7,919 nt of DNA. It comes from Anaerolineales bacterium (GTDB lineage: Bacteria; Chloroflexota; Anaerolineae; Epilineales; JAANWY01). The notes below the pieces were generated by a model. The model was not told where the DNA came from. It searched no databases and saw only the letters and a list, made by a program, of their open reading frames with translations. The stretch is taken from NCBI GenBank assembly GCA_018263655.1, contig JAANWY010000045.1, positions 1 through 7,919 of the forward strand, written 5' to 3'. The first letter of the stretch is position 1. Every line of letters begins with the position of its first letter. Shown one piece after another: positions 1 through 6,630 of this stretch. Made by a program: the position numbers and the translations under genes.

Positions 1-62
1 GAAACTGTAGCCTGCCCAGCTTGACAATGTTAAATTCGGTTCAGAAACAGCCTTTTGATCGC

Positions 63-134
63 CGAAGGTCTCCTGACCGAGCGGCGTCCTGAGCCTGTCG
101 AAGGGGCGAATCGGGCTCGGTCAGGAGACCTTCG
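63..134. repeat. Perfect 20-bp stem-loop carrying a dispersed repeat in its loop
   Basis: Positions 63-82 and 115-134 are exact reverse complements over 20 bp, separated by a 32-nt loop. Each arm holds a smaller palindrome (ggtc-tcct-gacc). The loop contains gtcctgagcctgtcgaaggg at 86-105, the same repeat family (opposite strand) as the one inside the hydrolase gene near 5020-5065. There is no T-run after the stem, so it does not look like an intrinsic terminator. It is best described as an extragenic palindromic repeat; whether it has any regulatory role on the transporter operon cannot be seen. Confidence 0.75.
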
Positions 135-144
135 CCCAACACGC

Positions 145-262
145 CAGGTAATTGTATCATCTCAATATTTCGGGGCTATGTAGGTCGAAATGGTATTTCG
201 ACCCGACGATTTACCAAATCGTCGTACATGTCCCCCCATATATTGAGAAGACACAGGTAATT
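145..262. mobile_element. Candidate MITE with 9-bp target-site duplication
   Basis: The 9-mer caggtaatt occurs at 145-153 and again at 254-262, flanking a unit of about 100 bp (154-253). The unit's ends are imperfect terminal inverted repeats: the 14 bp at 155-168 match the reverse complement of 240-253 at 12 positions, the inner 9 (tctcaatat / atattgaga) perfectly. Inside, two hairpins stand side by side: 183-203 (9-bp stem, 3-nt loop ggt) and 205-223 (8-bp stem, 3-nt loop acc). They are closed by short pairings 178-182/225-229 and 172-175/232-235, giving a three-way-junction fold. There is no coding capacity. TIRs, a flanking duplication and small size are the hallmarks of a non-autonomous transposable element; the parent transposase family cannot be named from this sequence. 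Confidence 0.6.
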
Positions 263-278
263 TAACATTGTCAACCTA

Positions 279-287
279 GAAAGGAAG
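279..287 (+). promoter_or_regulatory. Ribosome binding site of first permease gene
   Basis: The purine-rich gaaaggaag ends 9 nt before the ATG at 297. A second, closer purine stretch (gaagg, 292-296) abuts the start codon and is too near to be the main site. The RBS lies just outside the palindromic block, so the repeats have not removed it. Confidence 0.5.
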
Positions 288-296
288 CGTCGAAGG

Positions 297-1250
297 ATGC
301 GCACCTATCTCGTCAAGCGTTTTTTCATGACTCTTCTTGTCCTCGTGCTGGTGACGGTCTACCTCACCTTGTTAGTCCACATCGTCCCGGGTGATCCAGC
401 CAAGAGCCTTCTCGGTCCGCGGGCCAATCCGGATCTCATTGCAAAGATCCGCGCGGCCATGGACCTGGACAAACCGGTGCTGGAACAGCTGGGGCTGGCG
501 CTGTGGAGCCTGGCACGCGGGGATCTGGGTACCGACATCTTTACCGGTAGATCAATCAGCGAACTGATCGGCGCCGCCCTGCCCCACACGCTGATCCTGG
601 CCTGGACGAGCCTGAGCCTGGCTGCCCTCATCGGCATCCCCCTGGGCGTCTATTCAGCCACCCATCCCGATTCCTGGCTGGACCGCATTACGGCCACCGT
701 GTCGATCTCCTTTATCACGGTCCCTTCGTACGTGGCCGGCCTGTTCTTCCTGCTGCTGTTCGCCGTGCAGTTCAGGGTAATGCCGGCCATCGGGATGGGG
801 GCTGAAGGCGATGTGCTCGACTATGTCCAGCATCTGATTCTGCCGGTCGCCGCGCTGGCCATCTCTTGGGTGGGTTACCTGGCGCGCCTGGTCCGCGCCA
901 GCCTGCTCGAGGTGCTCAACCAAACGTATGTTCGGGCCGCTATGGCCGCCGGCCTCTCCCAGCGACTGATCTTTTACAAATATGCCCTCAAGAACGCCCT
1001 GATCCCGACGGTGGCGGTGCTGGGCATTGGCGTCGGGAAGCTGATGGCGGGGGCCGTGTTCGTGGAGTTGATCTTCACCCGACCGGGCATGGGTACCCTC
1101 ATCTTCAATGCCATCCAGGCCCGCAACTACCCTGTCGTCCGGGCCGGCGTCCTGGTCGTGGCCTTCTTGTTCGTCGCGGCAAACCTACTCGCCGACCTGG
1201 TATACACCTACCTGGACCCACGGATCCAGCTCGGCAAGGCACGAGGATAA
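297..1250 (+). CDS. DppB/OppB-family ABC transporter permease
   Basis: This is an inner-membrane subunit of a peptide/nickel-type (Dpp/Opp/Nik/Gsi) ABC importer that would form half of the translocation pore. The 317-residue length is typical for the family. It begins with a hydrophobic segment (residues about 9-30) followed by the family hallmark HIVPGDPA (28-35) and the extracytoplasmic N-terminal region. Further membrane segments lie near 98-120, 133-158, 178-200, 236-258 and 284-306. The EAA loop that docks on the ATPase is at about 211-237 (RAAMAAGL ... ALKNALIP). TRPGMG (261-266) and RNYPVV (276-281) are also typical DppB positions. The TAA stop is 1 nt before the next gene's ATG, so it heads a tight operon. 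The substrate cannot be told from a permease; a substrate-binding protein is not in the window. Confidence 0.93.
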   Translation: MRTYLVKRFFMTLLVLVLVTVYLTLLVHIVPGDPAKSLLGPRANPDLIAKIRAAMDLDKPVLEQLGLALWSLARGDLGTDIFTGRSISELIGAALPHTLILAWTSLSLAALIGIPLGVYSATHPDSWLDRITATVSISFITVPSYVAGLFFLLLFAVQFRVMPAIGMGAEGDVLDYVQHLILPVAALAISWVGYLARLVRASLLEVLNQTYVRAAMAAGLSQRLIFYKYALKNALIPTVAVLGIGVGKLMAGAVFVELIFTRPGMGTLIFNAIQARNYPVVRAGVLVVAFLFVAANLLADLVYTYLDPRIQLGKARG

Positions 1251-1251
1251 C

Positions 1252-2142
1252 ATGCAGTTTCAAGCTAGATCCACCGGTCGCATCCGACGACTTCTCGATC
1301 GTATCCCTATCCTGGGCGATGTGCTCAGGCGTCCTTTAGGCGTATTGGGGTTCGTGATCGTTCTGGCCTTCATGCTCATGGTCTTGCTCGCCCCAGTGTT
1401 CGCGCCTTACGGCTTTGCCGAGCAGGACATTCCCAGTATGTTGCAGGGCCCTTCACGCGCGCACTGGCTGGGCACGGACCACCTGGGTCGGGACCTGTGG
1501 TCGCGCATCGTCTACGGCGCGCGTATCGCCCTCGGCGTTGCTGTGCCGGCCGTCGCGCTGGCTCTAGCCGGCGGGCTCGTGCTGGGGCTCGTGGCCGGCT
1601 ACGTCGGGGGGCGGGTCGACGACGTCACGCTGGTCTTTCTGGATTCGCTCCAGGCTTTCCCAGCCGTGATCCTGGCCCTGACCCTCCTGGCGCTCCTGGG
1701 CCCCTCCCTAGTCAACGTCATCATCGTCATCGGTCTAGCCTGGACGCCGGGCTATGCCCGCATCGCCCGCGCCCAGGTGCTTACGACCAAGCAGAACCAA
1801 TACATCGAGGTCGAACGCTCGCTCGGCGCGCGGCAGGGGCGGATCCTCGCCTTCCACATCCTGCCCAATATCGTTGCCCCGTTGCTGATCCTGGGAGCGA
1901 TGGATCTCCCGGTCGTGATCACCTTCGAAGCCGGCCTCTCCTTCTTGGGACTCGGCGTCCGGCCGCCGACGCCGTCCTGGGGCGTGATCCTGGCTGACGG
2001 CTTCAACTTTATCCGCCAATCTCCGTGGCCCATCACCTGGGCCGGCCTGACGCTGATCATCACCACGTTGGGCTTCACGCTGTTCGGTGAGACGTTGCGC
2101 GACGTGCTGGATCCCGCGCTGTCCGGAACGCGAGGTATCTGA
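1252..2142 (+). CDS. DppC/OppC-family ABC transporter permease
   Basis: This is the second pore-forming permease of the importer, 296 residues from the ATG at 1252. I chose that start because GAGGA at 1243-1247, overlapping the upstream stop, gives a ribosome binding site, and because the family normally begins with a short basic N-terminus. The same frame is open back to 1108, but that part is inside the preceding gene. The N-terminal membrane segment (about 30-52) is followed by the DppC signature HWLGTDHLGRDLWSR (71-85). The EAA loop is at 184-206 (IEVERSLGA ... HILPN), and FEAGLSFLGLGVRPPTPSWG (225-244) is strongly conserved in DppC proteins. The stop codon overlaps the next start (TGATG at 2140-2144), pointing to coupled translation with the ATPase gene. 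Confidence 0.94.
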   Translation: MQFQARSTGRIRRLLDRIPILGDVLRRPLGVLGFVIVLAFMLMVLLAPVFAPYGFAEQDIPSMLQGPSRAHWLGTDHLGRDLWSRIVYGARIALGVAVPAVALALAGGLVLGLVAGYVGGRVDDVTLVFLDSLQAFPAVILALTLLALLGPSLVNVIIVIGLAWTPGYARIARAQVLTTKQNQYIEVERSLGARQGRILAFHILPNIVAPLLILGAMDLPVVITFEAGLSFLGLGVRPPTPSWGVILADGFNFIRQSPWPITWAGLTLIITTLGFTLFGETLRDVLDPALSGTRGI

Positions 2143-2144
2143 TG
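2132..2144 (+). promoter_or_regulatory. RBS and overlapping stop/start (translational coupling)
   Basis: GAGGT at 2132-2136 sits 5 nt before the ATG at 2142. The TGA of the permease and the ATG of the ATPase share one base (TGATG). This arrangement lets a ribosome terminate and restart, keeping permease and ATPase synthesis in proportion. Confidence 0.7.
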
Positions 2145-4199
2145 GATACACCACTGCTGCAGGTGAAGAACCTGCAAGTCAAGTACCACACCCGAGAGGG
2201 CATTCTGACCGCGATTCAGGATGCCAGCTTCGAGATCCACCAGCGCGAAATCCTCGGCATCGTGGGGGAATCGGGCTGCGGTAAGAGCACGATGGCTTCG
2301 GCCATGATGCGCCTTCTGCCGCCCAACGGGGAGATCGGCGCCGGCCAGATTCTATTCGGGGATCAGGACCTGGCGCAGCTCAGCGAGGAGCAACTGCGCT
2401 ACATCCGTGGCCGCGACATGTCCATGATCTTCCAGGATGCCATGACTAGCCTCAACCCCGTTTTCAGTGTCCAAGAACAGATGACGGATGCGCTGAAGGC
2501 TCACCAGTGGGACAAGAGCCGCAAGGAATTGCGCGCAGCCGCCATCGAGATGTTGGATCGCGTCGGCATCCCCGACGCCGCACGGCAAATCAAGGAATAC
2601 CCACACCAGTTCTCCGGCGGCATGCGCCAGCGCATCATGATCGCTATGGCGTTGATGTCGAATCCGGCGCTGTTGGTTGCTGATGAGCCCACCTCGGCGC
2701 TGGACGTCACGCTGGAAGCCCAGATCATCGATCTGATTCGCGGCCTGCGCAATGAGCTTGGAACGGCGATTCTGTACATCACCCACGATTTGGGTGTGGT
2801 GGCCCAGCTCTGCGATCGCGTCATCGTGATGTATGCCGGCCACATCGTCGAGGCCGGCGACATATTCAGTATCTTCGAGAAGCCCAAACATCCCTACACG
2901 CAAGCTCTTCTGCGTTCTCACCCCTCGCACAGCCTGCGGGGCACCCGGCTGACGACGATTTCCGGGCGCGTGCCGAGCCTGAAGGAGCTTCCGCCCGGCT
3001 GCAAATTTGCGCCGCGCTGCGAGTACGCGCTGCGGCGCTGCGACACCAACGAACCACGCTTGATTCCGATTGACGGACAGCGCGTGCTGTGCCACGGTTA
3101 CGAGCCGGACTGGCAAGGCGAGAATCCCATCATGACTTTGGCTGTCGCCGCCACTGCCGATGAAGTGGCCGGGACGGCTGTCGAGAAAACCGCGACTGAC
3201 GAAGTTGTCGTCCAGACGAACCAGCTGCGCACACATTTTCGCGACCACGTCGGATTCCTGGCCGAGATCCTGGGAGAGGAAGGCGGCACGGTGCGCGCTG
3301 TGGACGGCGTCGACGTCCGAGTCCGGCGCGGTGAGACGCTGGCCCTGGTCGGCGAGTCCGGCTCGGGCAAGACAACGTTCGGGCGGACCGTTCTGCGCCT
3401 GACGGACCCGACAGCCGGCGAGATCGTCGTGGAGGGCCAGGACATCACCGCGCTGCCCCAATCGCAGATCCGCTCGATGCGGGCCCGCATGCAGATGATC
3501 TTCCAGGACCCCACCTCCAGCCTCAGCCCGCGCATGAAGGTGTCGTCCATTTTGCTGGAGCCGTTCAAGATTCACGGTGTCCGAGTGGTGAATGAAAACG
3601 ACAAGGTTGACGAGCTGCTGGAGATGGTGGGGCTATCGGCGGAGCAGACGGACAAGTATCCGCACCAGCTCTCGGGCGGCCAGGCGCGGCGTGTGGGCAT
3701 CGCGCGGGCGTTGGCTCTCAACCCCGACATCCTTGTGGCCGATGAGCCGACGGCCGGCCTTGATGTATCCGTGGCAGCCGGCGTTCTGAATCTGCTGAAA
3801 GACCTGCGCGAAGAACTAGACTTGACATATATCGTCATCACCCACGACCTGAGCGTCGTCAGCTTCATCGCCGACCGCGTGGCCGTCATGTATCTGGGCA
3901 AAATCGTCGAGCTGGCCGAGGCCGGCGAGCTGTTCGCCACGCCGAAGCACCCCTACACCGAGGCGCTGATCTCCGCCATCTCGCTGCCTGATCCTCGGCT
4001 GCGAGAGAAGAGCGAGCGCATCATTCTCTCGGGCGAGATCCCCAGCCCGCGCCATCCGCCGGCGGGGTGTCCGTTCCATCCGCGCTGCCGCTACGCAGAG
4101 AAGCGCTGCGCTTCCGAGGTTCCCTTGCTCGAGCCAGTGGATGGTCAAGGGCGCCTGAGCGCGTGTCACTTTCCCGAACGTGTGCAGGCAGAGTTGTAG
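2142..4199 (+). CDS. Fused DppD-DppF-type ABC transporter ATPase
   Basis: One 685-residue protein contains both cytoplasmic nucleotide-binding subunits of the importer, comparable to GsiA or YejF rather than separate DppD and DppF. Domain 1 (about 5-320) has Walker A GESGCGKST (42-50), Q-loop Gln98, signature FSGGMRQR (157-164), Walker B LLVADE (177-182) and H-loop His215. It ends in the oligopeptide-ATPase C-terminal extension with Cys287, 293, 300 and 317, the pattern that binds an iron-sulfur cluster in DppD-type proteins. A low-complexity linker (about 321-355) leads to domain 2: Walker A GESGSGKTT (404-412), Gln455, LSGGQ (510-514), Walker B ILVADE (530-535), His568, and again four cysteines (643, 649, 656, 675). 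Both ATP sites look intact. An internal ATG at 3132 (Met331) lies in the linker and may mark the former start of a separate DppF. The gene ends the transporter operon; no clear terminator follows. Confidence 0.95.
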   Translation: MDTPLLQVKNLQVKYHTREGILTAIQDASFEIHQREILGIVGESGCGKSTMASAMMRLLPPNGEIGAGQILFGDQDLAQLSEEQLRYIRGRDMSMIFQDAMTSLNPVFSVQEQMTDALKAHQWDKSRKELRAAAIEMLDRVGIPDAARQIKEYPHQFSGGMRQRIMIAMALMSNPALLVADEPTSALDVTLEAQIIDLIRGLRNELGTAILYITHDLGVVAQLCDRVIVMYAGHIVEAGDIFSIFEKPKHPYTQALLRSHPSHSLRGTRLTTISGRVPSLKELPPGCKFAPRCEYALRRCDTNEPRLIPIDGQRVLCHGYEPDWQGENPIMTLAVAATADEVAGTAVEKTATDEVVVQTNQLRTHFRDHVGFLAEILGEEGGTVRAVDGVDVRVRRGETLALVGESGSGKTTFGRTVLRLTDPTAGEIVVEGQDITALPQSQIRSMRARMQMIFQDPTSSLSPRMKVSSILLEPFKIHGVRVVNENDKVDELLEMVGLSAEQTDKYPHQLSGGQARRVGIARALALNPDILVADEPTAGLDVSVAAGVLNLLKDLREELDLTYIVITHDLSVVSFIADRVAVMYLGKIVELAEAGELFATPKHPYTEALISAISLPDPRLREKSERIILSGEIPSPRHPPAGCPFHPRCRYAEKRCASEVPLLEPVDGQGRLSACHFPERVQAEL

Positions 4200-4222
4200 T
4201 GCGCGCGGTTTGTAAACAGAGA

Positions 4223-4251
4223 TTGCGACGGTTCCACAACTGTGATATGAT
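4223..4251 (+). promoter_or_regulatory. Sigma70-type promoter of the hydrolase gene
   Basis: A -35 like TTGCGA (4223-4228) and a -10 TATGAT (4246-4251) are separated by exactly 17 nt. A TG at 4243-4244, one base before the -10, makes it an extended -10. The predicted transcript start is near 4258, leaving a leader of roughly 78 nt before the ATG at 4336. This suggests the hydrolase is not simply the fourth gene of the transporter operon, although read-through is possible because no terminator is seen after 4199. Confidence 0.55.
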
Positions 4252-4290
4252 TGTGTTTATGCAGTAGCTATGGGCGATGACACGATGCAG

Positions 4291-4314
4291 GTGCTAAACT
4301 TGGAGCAAGTGCAC
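4291..4314 (+). other. Leader hairpin upstream of the hydrolase RBS
   Basis: acttg (4298-4302) pairs with caagt (4306-4310) around a gag loop. The outer gtgc (4291-4294) pairs with gcac (4311-4314), leaving a 3-nt bulge (taa). The structure ends 11 nt before the ribosome binding site. It is too small to call a riboswitch and has no T-run, so its function is unknown. Confidence 0.3.
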
Positions 4315-4324
4315 GCCCAGAGTT

Positions 4325-4331
4325 AAAGGAG
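4325..4331 (+). promoter_or_regulatory. Ribosome binding site of the hydrolase
   Basis: AAAGGAG lies 4 nt before the ATG at 4336. It is a strong Shine-Dalgarno match with slightly short spacing and fixes the start codon used here. Confidence 0.7.
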
Positions 4332-4335
4332 TGCC

Positions 4336-6390
4336 ATGTTTCCCCACGCTGTACGCGAGATCGAAAATACCTGGATTCCCATGTCCGACGGCTGCCGGCT
4401 CGCCGCCCGCATCTGGCTGCCCGAAGACGCCGAGGACGATCCCGTGCCCGCCATCCTCGAATACATCCCCTACCGCAAGAACGACGGCACCGCTGAGCGC
4501 GACGCCGTCCGCCACGCCTACTTCGCCGGCCACGGCTATGCCTCCGTCCGCGTCGACATGCGCGGCAGCGGCGACTCCGACGGCATCCTGTACGACGAGT
4601 ACCTGAAGCAAGAGCAGGACGATGCGCTGGAGGTGCTGGCGTGGCTGGCACATCAACCGTGGTGCACGGGCGACGCCGGCATCATCGGTAAGTCATGGGG
4701 TGGCTTCAACGGCTTGCAGATCGCCGCGCGCCGGCCCCCGGAGCTGAAAGCCGTCATCAGCGTCTACTCGACCGACGACCGCTACGCTGACGACGTGCAC
4801 TACATGGGCGGCTGTCTGCTAGCGGCCGACATGCTCCCGTGGGCGTCCATCATGCTGGCCTACAACGCCCGGCCCCCGGACCCCAAATACGTCGGCGAGC
4901 GCTGGCGCGAGATGTGGCTGGATCGGCTGGAGAAGACGCCCCCTTTCATCGAGGCCTGGCTGACGCACCAGCGCCGCGATGATTTTTGGAAACACGGCTC
5001 GGTGTGCGAGGACTTCGGTGTCCCTTCGACGTCCCTTCGACGCGGCTCAGGACAGGGCTCAGGACGTGGCATCGAATGTCCGGTCTACGCTATCGGTGGC
5101 TGGGCCGACGCCTACACCAACGCCGTGCTGCGGCTGTTGGAGGGCCTGCCTGGCCCGCGCAAGGGGCTGATCGGGCCGTGGAGTCATCAGTATCCCGACG
5201 TGGCAGACCCGGGGCCGGAGATTGGCTTCTTGCAGGAATGCCTGCGTTGGTGGGACTACTGGCTCAAGGGCATTGACACCGGCATCATGGACGAGCCGAT
5301 GCTGCGCGCGTGGATGGAGGACAGCGTGGAGCCGGCCCCCTACCACGAGGTGTGGCCGGGGCGCTGGGCGGCTGAATCAGCATGGCCGTCGCCCAACAGC
5401 CAGCTGGCCTCGCTCTGGCTGGCTGACGGCCGCTTGAGCGAGACACCGCCGAGCGAAACGCAGATCGAGTACCGGGGGCCGCAGCACCACGGCCTGGATG
5501 CCGGCGCTTGGTGCTCCTACGGTAACCCCGCTGACCTGCCGCCCGACCAGCGCGACGAAGACGGCCTTTCCCTGACCTTCACGTCGGACCCGCTGGACGA
5601 GCCGCTGGAGATACTCGGCTTTCCAGAAGCTGAACTGACTGTCGCTGCCGACAGGCCGAACGCGCTGGTCGCCGTGCGGCTGTGTGACGTCTCGACCACG
5701 GGGGCGTCGACGCTGATCACGCGCGGATTGCTGAACCTGACCCACCGTGACGGCCACGAAGATCTCGATCCGCTGGAGCCCGGCGAGCGCTACACCGTCA
5801 CCGTGCGCCTCAACGCTATCGCGTACTCGGTGCCGGCCGGCCATCGCCTGCGCGTCGCGGTGTCGCCCACGTACTGGCCGTACGCCTGGCCGTCGCCGGA
5901 GCCCGTCACACTGACGGTGTTTGCCGGCGCCGAAAGCCGGCTTCAGCTGCCCGTCCGGCCGCCGCGACCCGAGGACGACGAACTGCCCGCGTTCGAGCCC
6001 CCAGAAGGCGCCCCGCCGCTGGACGTCGAAGTCCTCCGGACCGGCCAGAGCAACCGCTTCAAGCACTACGACGTCGCCAACGGCTCGTACACACTCACCG
6101 TCGTCAATGACAGCGGCCGGCGCCGCATCGTGCGCGACGGGCTGGAGCACGCGGGAACAGTCACCGACATCTACACCATCGTCGAGGGCGATCCACTTTC
6201 GGCCGAGGTCCGCTGCGAGCGCACCGTTCACGTCGGGCGTGGCGACTGGCACACCCGCGTGGAGACGGTCAGCACCATGACGTCAGATGCCGAGTCGTTC
6301 CACGTCACGAACCTCGTCGATGCGTACGAGGGCAATACGCGCGTATTCACGAAGACCTGGACCTTCACTGTCCCGCGCGATCACGTCTAG
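4336..6390 (+). CDS. CocE/NonD-family serine hydrolase (S15-like)
   Basis: This 684-residue alpha/beta hydrolase belongs to the cocaine esterase / X-Pro dipeptidyl-peptidase group and would cleave an ester or amide bond; the true substrate is unknown. The N-terminal catalytic domain shows the oxyanion Tyr46 (IPYRK, 44-48), RGSGDSDG (76-83), nucleophile Ser120 in GKSWGG (118-123), acid Asp258 in GGWADAY (254-260) and His284 in GPWSH (280-284), the triad order of CocE. A helical cap lies between the strand elements (about 140-225). A jelly-roll C-terminal domain follows (about 340-535), then an extra beta-rich tail (about 560-684) that CocE proper (about 574 residues) lacks but longer family members have. 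No signal peptide is seen, so it should be cytoplasmic. Oddity: residues about 228-245 (GVPSTSLRRGSGQGSGRG) are encoded by a dispersed DNA repeat inserted in frame, 13 residues before the catalytic Asp. The neighbouring peptide importer suggests an imported substrate. Confidence 0.92.
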   Translation: MFPHAVREIENTWIPMSDGCRLAARIWLPEDAEDDPVPAILEYIPYRKNDGTAERDAVRHAYFAGHGYASVRVDMRGSGDSDGILYDEYLKQEQDDALEVLAWLAHQPWCTGDAGIIGKSWGGFNGLQIAARRPPELKAVISVYSTDDRYADDVHYMGGCLLAADMLPWASIMLAYNARPPDPKYVGERWREMWLDRLEKTPPFIEAWLTHQRRDDFWKHGSVCEDFGVPSTSLRRGSGQGSGRGIECPVYAIGGWADAYTNAVLRLLEGLPGPRKGLIGPWSHQYPDVADPGPEIGFLQECLRWWDYWLKGIDTGIMDEPMLRAWMEDSVEPAPYHEVWPGRWAAESAWPSPNSQLASLWLADGRLSETPPSETQIEYRGPQHHGLDAGAWCSYGNPADLPPDQRDEDGLSLTFTSDPLDEPLEILGFPEAELTVAADRPNALVAVRLCDVSTTGASTLITRGLLNLTHRDGHEDLDPLEPGERYTVTVRLNAIAYSVPAGHRLRVAVSPTYWPYAWPSPEPVTLTVFAGAESRLQLPVRPPRPEDDELPAFEPPEGAPPLDVEVLRTGQSNRFKHYDVANGSYTLTVVNDSGRRRIVRDGLEHAGTVTDIYTIVEGDPLSAEVRCERTVHVGRGDWHTRVETVSTMTSDAESFHVTNLVDAYEGNTRVFTKTWTFTVPRDHV
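5020..5065 (+). repeat. Dispersed repeat inserted in frame in the hydrolase
   Basis: gtcccttcgac is repeated in tandem at 5020-5030 and 5031-5041. ggctcaggac then occurs at 5044-5053 and 5056-5065 (12-bp period). The unit is the reverse complement of the family seen at 86-105 (gtcctgagcctgtcgaaggg), with small differences. It keeps the reading frame open and adds a Gly/Ser/Arg-rich loop. In another forward frame it reads FDAAQDRAQD, a peptide I recall as typical where such repeats invade Chloroflexota genes. Confidence 0.75.
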
Positions 6391-6407
6391 ATGTGTCAAG
6401 AACGGTA

Positions 6408-6465
6408 CGTAGTAACGACTTCAGTCGTTTGCAATGGCGCCACAACGACTGAAGTCGTTACTACG
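6408..6465. repeat. Perfect 22-bp palindromic repeat after the hydrolase
   Basis: Positions 6408-6429 and 6444-6465 are exact reverse complements over 22 bp around a 14-nt loop that itself contains tggcgcca (6435-6442). Each arm is nearly self-complementary (aacgact-tc-agtcgtt), so alternative folds exist. It begins 18 nt after the hydrolase stop codon and has no T-run, so it is either a REP-like extragenic palindrome or an mRNA 3'-end stabiliser rather than a standard intrinsic terminator. gaacg at 6400-6404 and 6465-6469 could be a short duplication, but that is weak. Confidence 0.7.
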
Positions 6466-6489
6466 AACGTGACTACTACACGACGGCCT

Positions 6490-6620
6490 AAATCCCTCGG
6501 CAGTTTGCGCTCGCCAGGGATCGCCAGATCCCGGCCTTGCGCGACGAAAACTAGCTATGAAACGGCGCGCCAGACGGGGATCTGACGATTCCCTTGGAGC
6601 AAACAACTACCGAAGGATTT
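6490..6620. repeat. Imperfect palindromic element, about 131 bp
   Basis: aaatccctcggcagtttgc (6490-6508) matches, with two substitutions and a 3-nt gap, the reverse complement of 6599-6620. Inside are a gggatc-gcca-gatccc hairpin (6517-6532) and a second pairing of cagatccc (6525-6532) with gggatctg (6577-6584). No open frame with a recognisable product exists here. The shape fits a non-autonomous palindromic repeat, but I see no clear flanking duplication. Confidence 0.5.
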
Positions 6621-6630
6621 CCGCCGCAGT

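Larger units (their letters stand above)
18..277. repeat. Outer inverted repeat enclosing nested palindromes
   Basis: Positions 21-36 (ttgacaatgttaaatt) and 259-274 (aatttaacattgtcaa) are perfect 16-bp reverse complements. One mismatch farther out (20/275), two more base pairs (18-19 with 276-277) can be added. The arms lie 222 bp apart and enclose two further palindromic units (63-134 and 154-253). The right arm overlaps the second copy of the 9-bp direct repeat (254-262), so if the 154-253 unit were removed with one copy of that repeat the arms would sit much closer. I read this as an older hairpin or element into which other repeats were inserted. It could instead be the ends of one 260-bp composite element. 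No direct duplication is visible outside the arms. Confidence 0.6.

Noticed and set aside
21..49. TTGACA at 21-26 as a -35 box for the transporter operon
   Set aside because: No acceptable -10 lies 16-18 nt downstream, and the motif is part of the inverted-repeat arm. The operon promoter may be upstream of the window.
160..248. Cloverleaf-like fold resembling a tRNA
   Set aside because: The two hairpins have 3-nt loops, and there is no anticodon arm, TPsiC motif or acceptor end. The flanking 9-bp repeats fit a mobile element better.
1108..1251. 48-codon N-terminal extension of the second permease
   Set aside because: It lies inside the first permease gene, is not DppC-like, and a good RBS plus ATG exists at 1252.
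2352..3575. Long open frame on the - strand (407 codons) within the ATPase gene
   Set aside because: It is antisense to an ATPase with both sets of ABC motifs intact. Its translation is rich in Arg/His/Gln without recognisable domains, as expected from a GC-rich shadow frame.
4248..4268. Six-codon upstream open frame (ATG at 4248, TAG at 4266)
   Set aside because: Its start overlaps the -10 box, so it would not be on the transcript predicted to start near 4258.
5020..5065. CRISPR-like array
   Set aside because: The 11-12-bp repeats are directly adjacent with no spacers; this is a short tandem/dispersed repeat within a gene.
5377..6252. 291-codon open frame on the - strand within the hydrolase gene
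   Set aside because: It is a shadow of the hydrolase C-terminal half, with no family motif and no ribosome binding site that stands out.
6391..6606. Short open frames of 61-64 codons on both strands after the hydrolase
   Set aside because: Both are made of palindromic repeat sequence, with no RBS and no protein-like composition.
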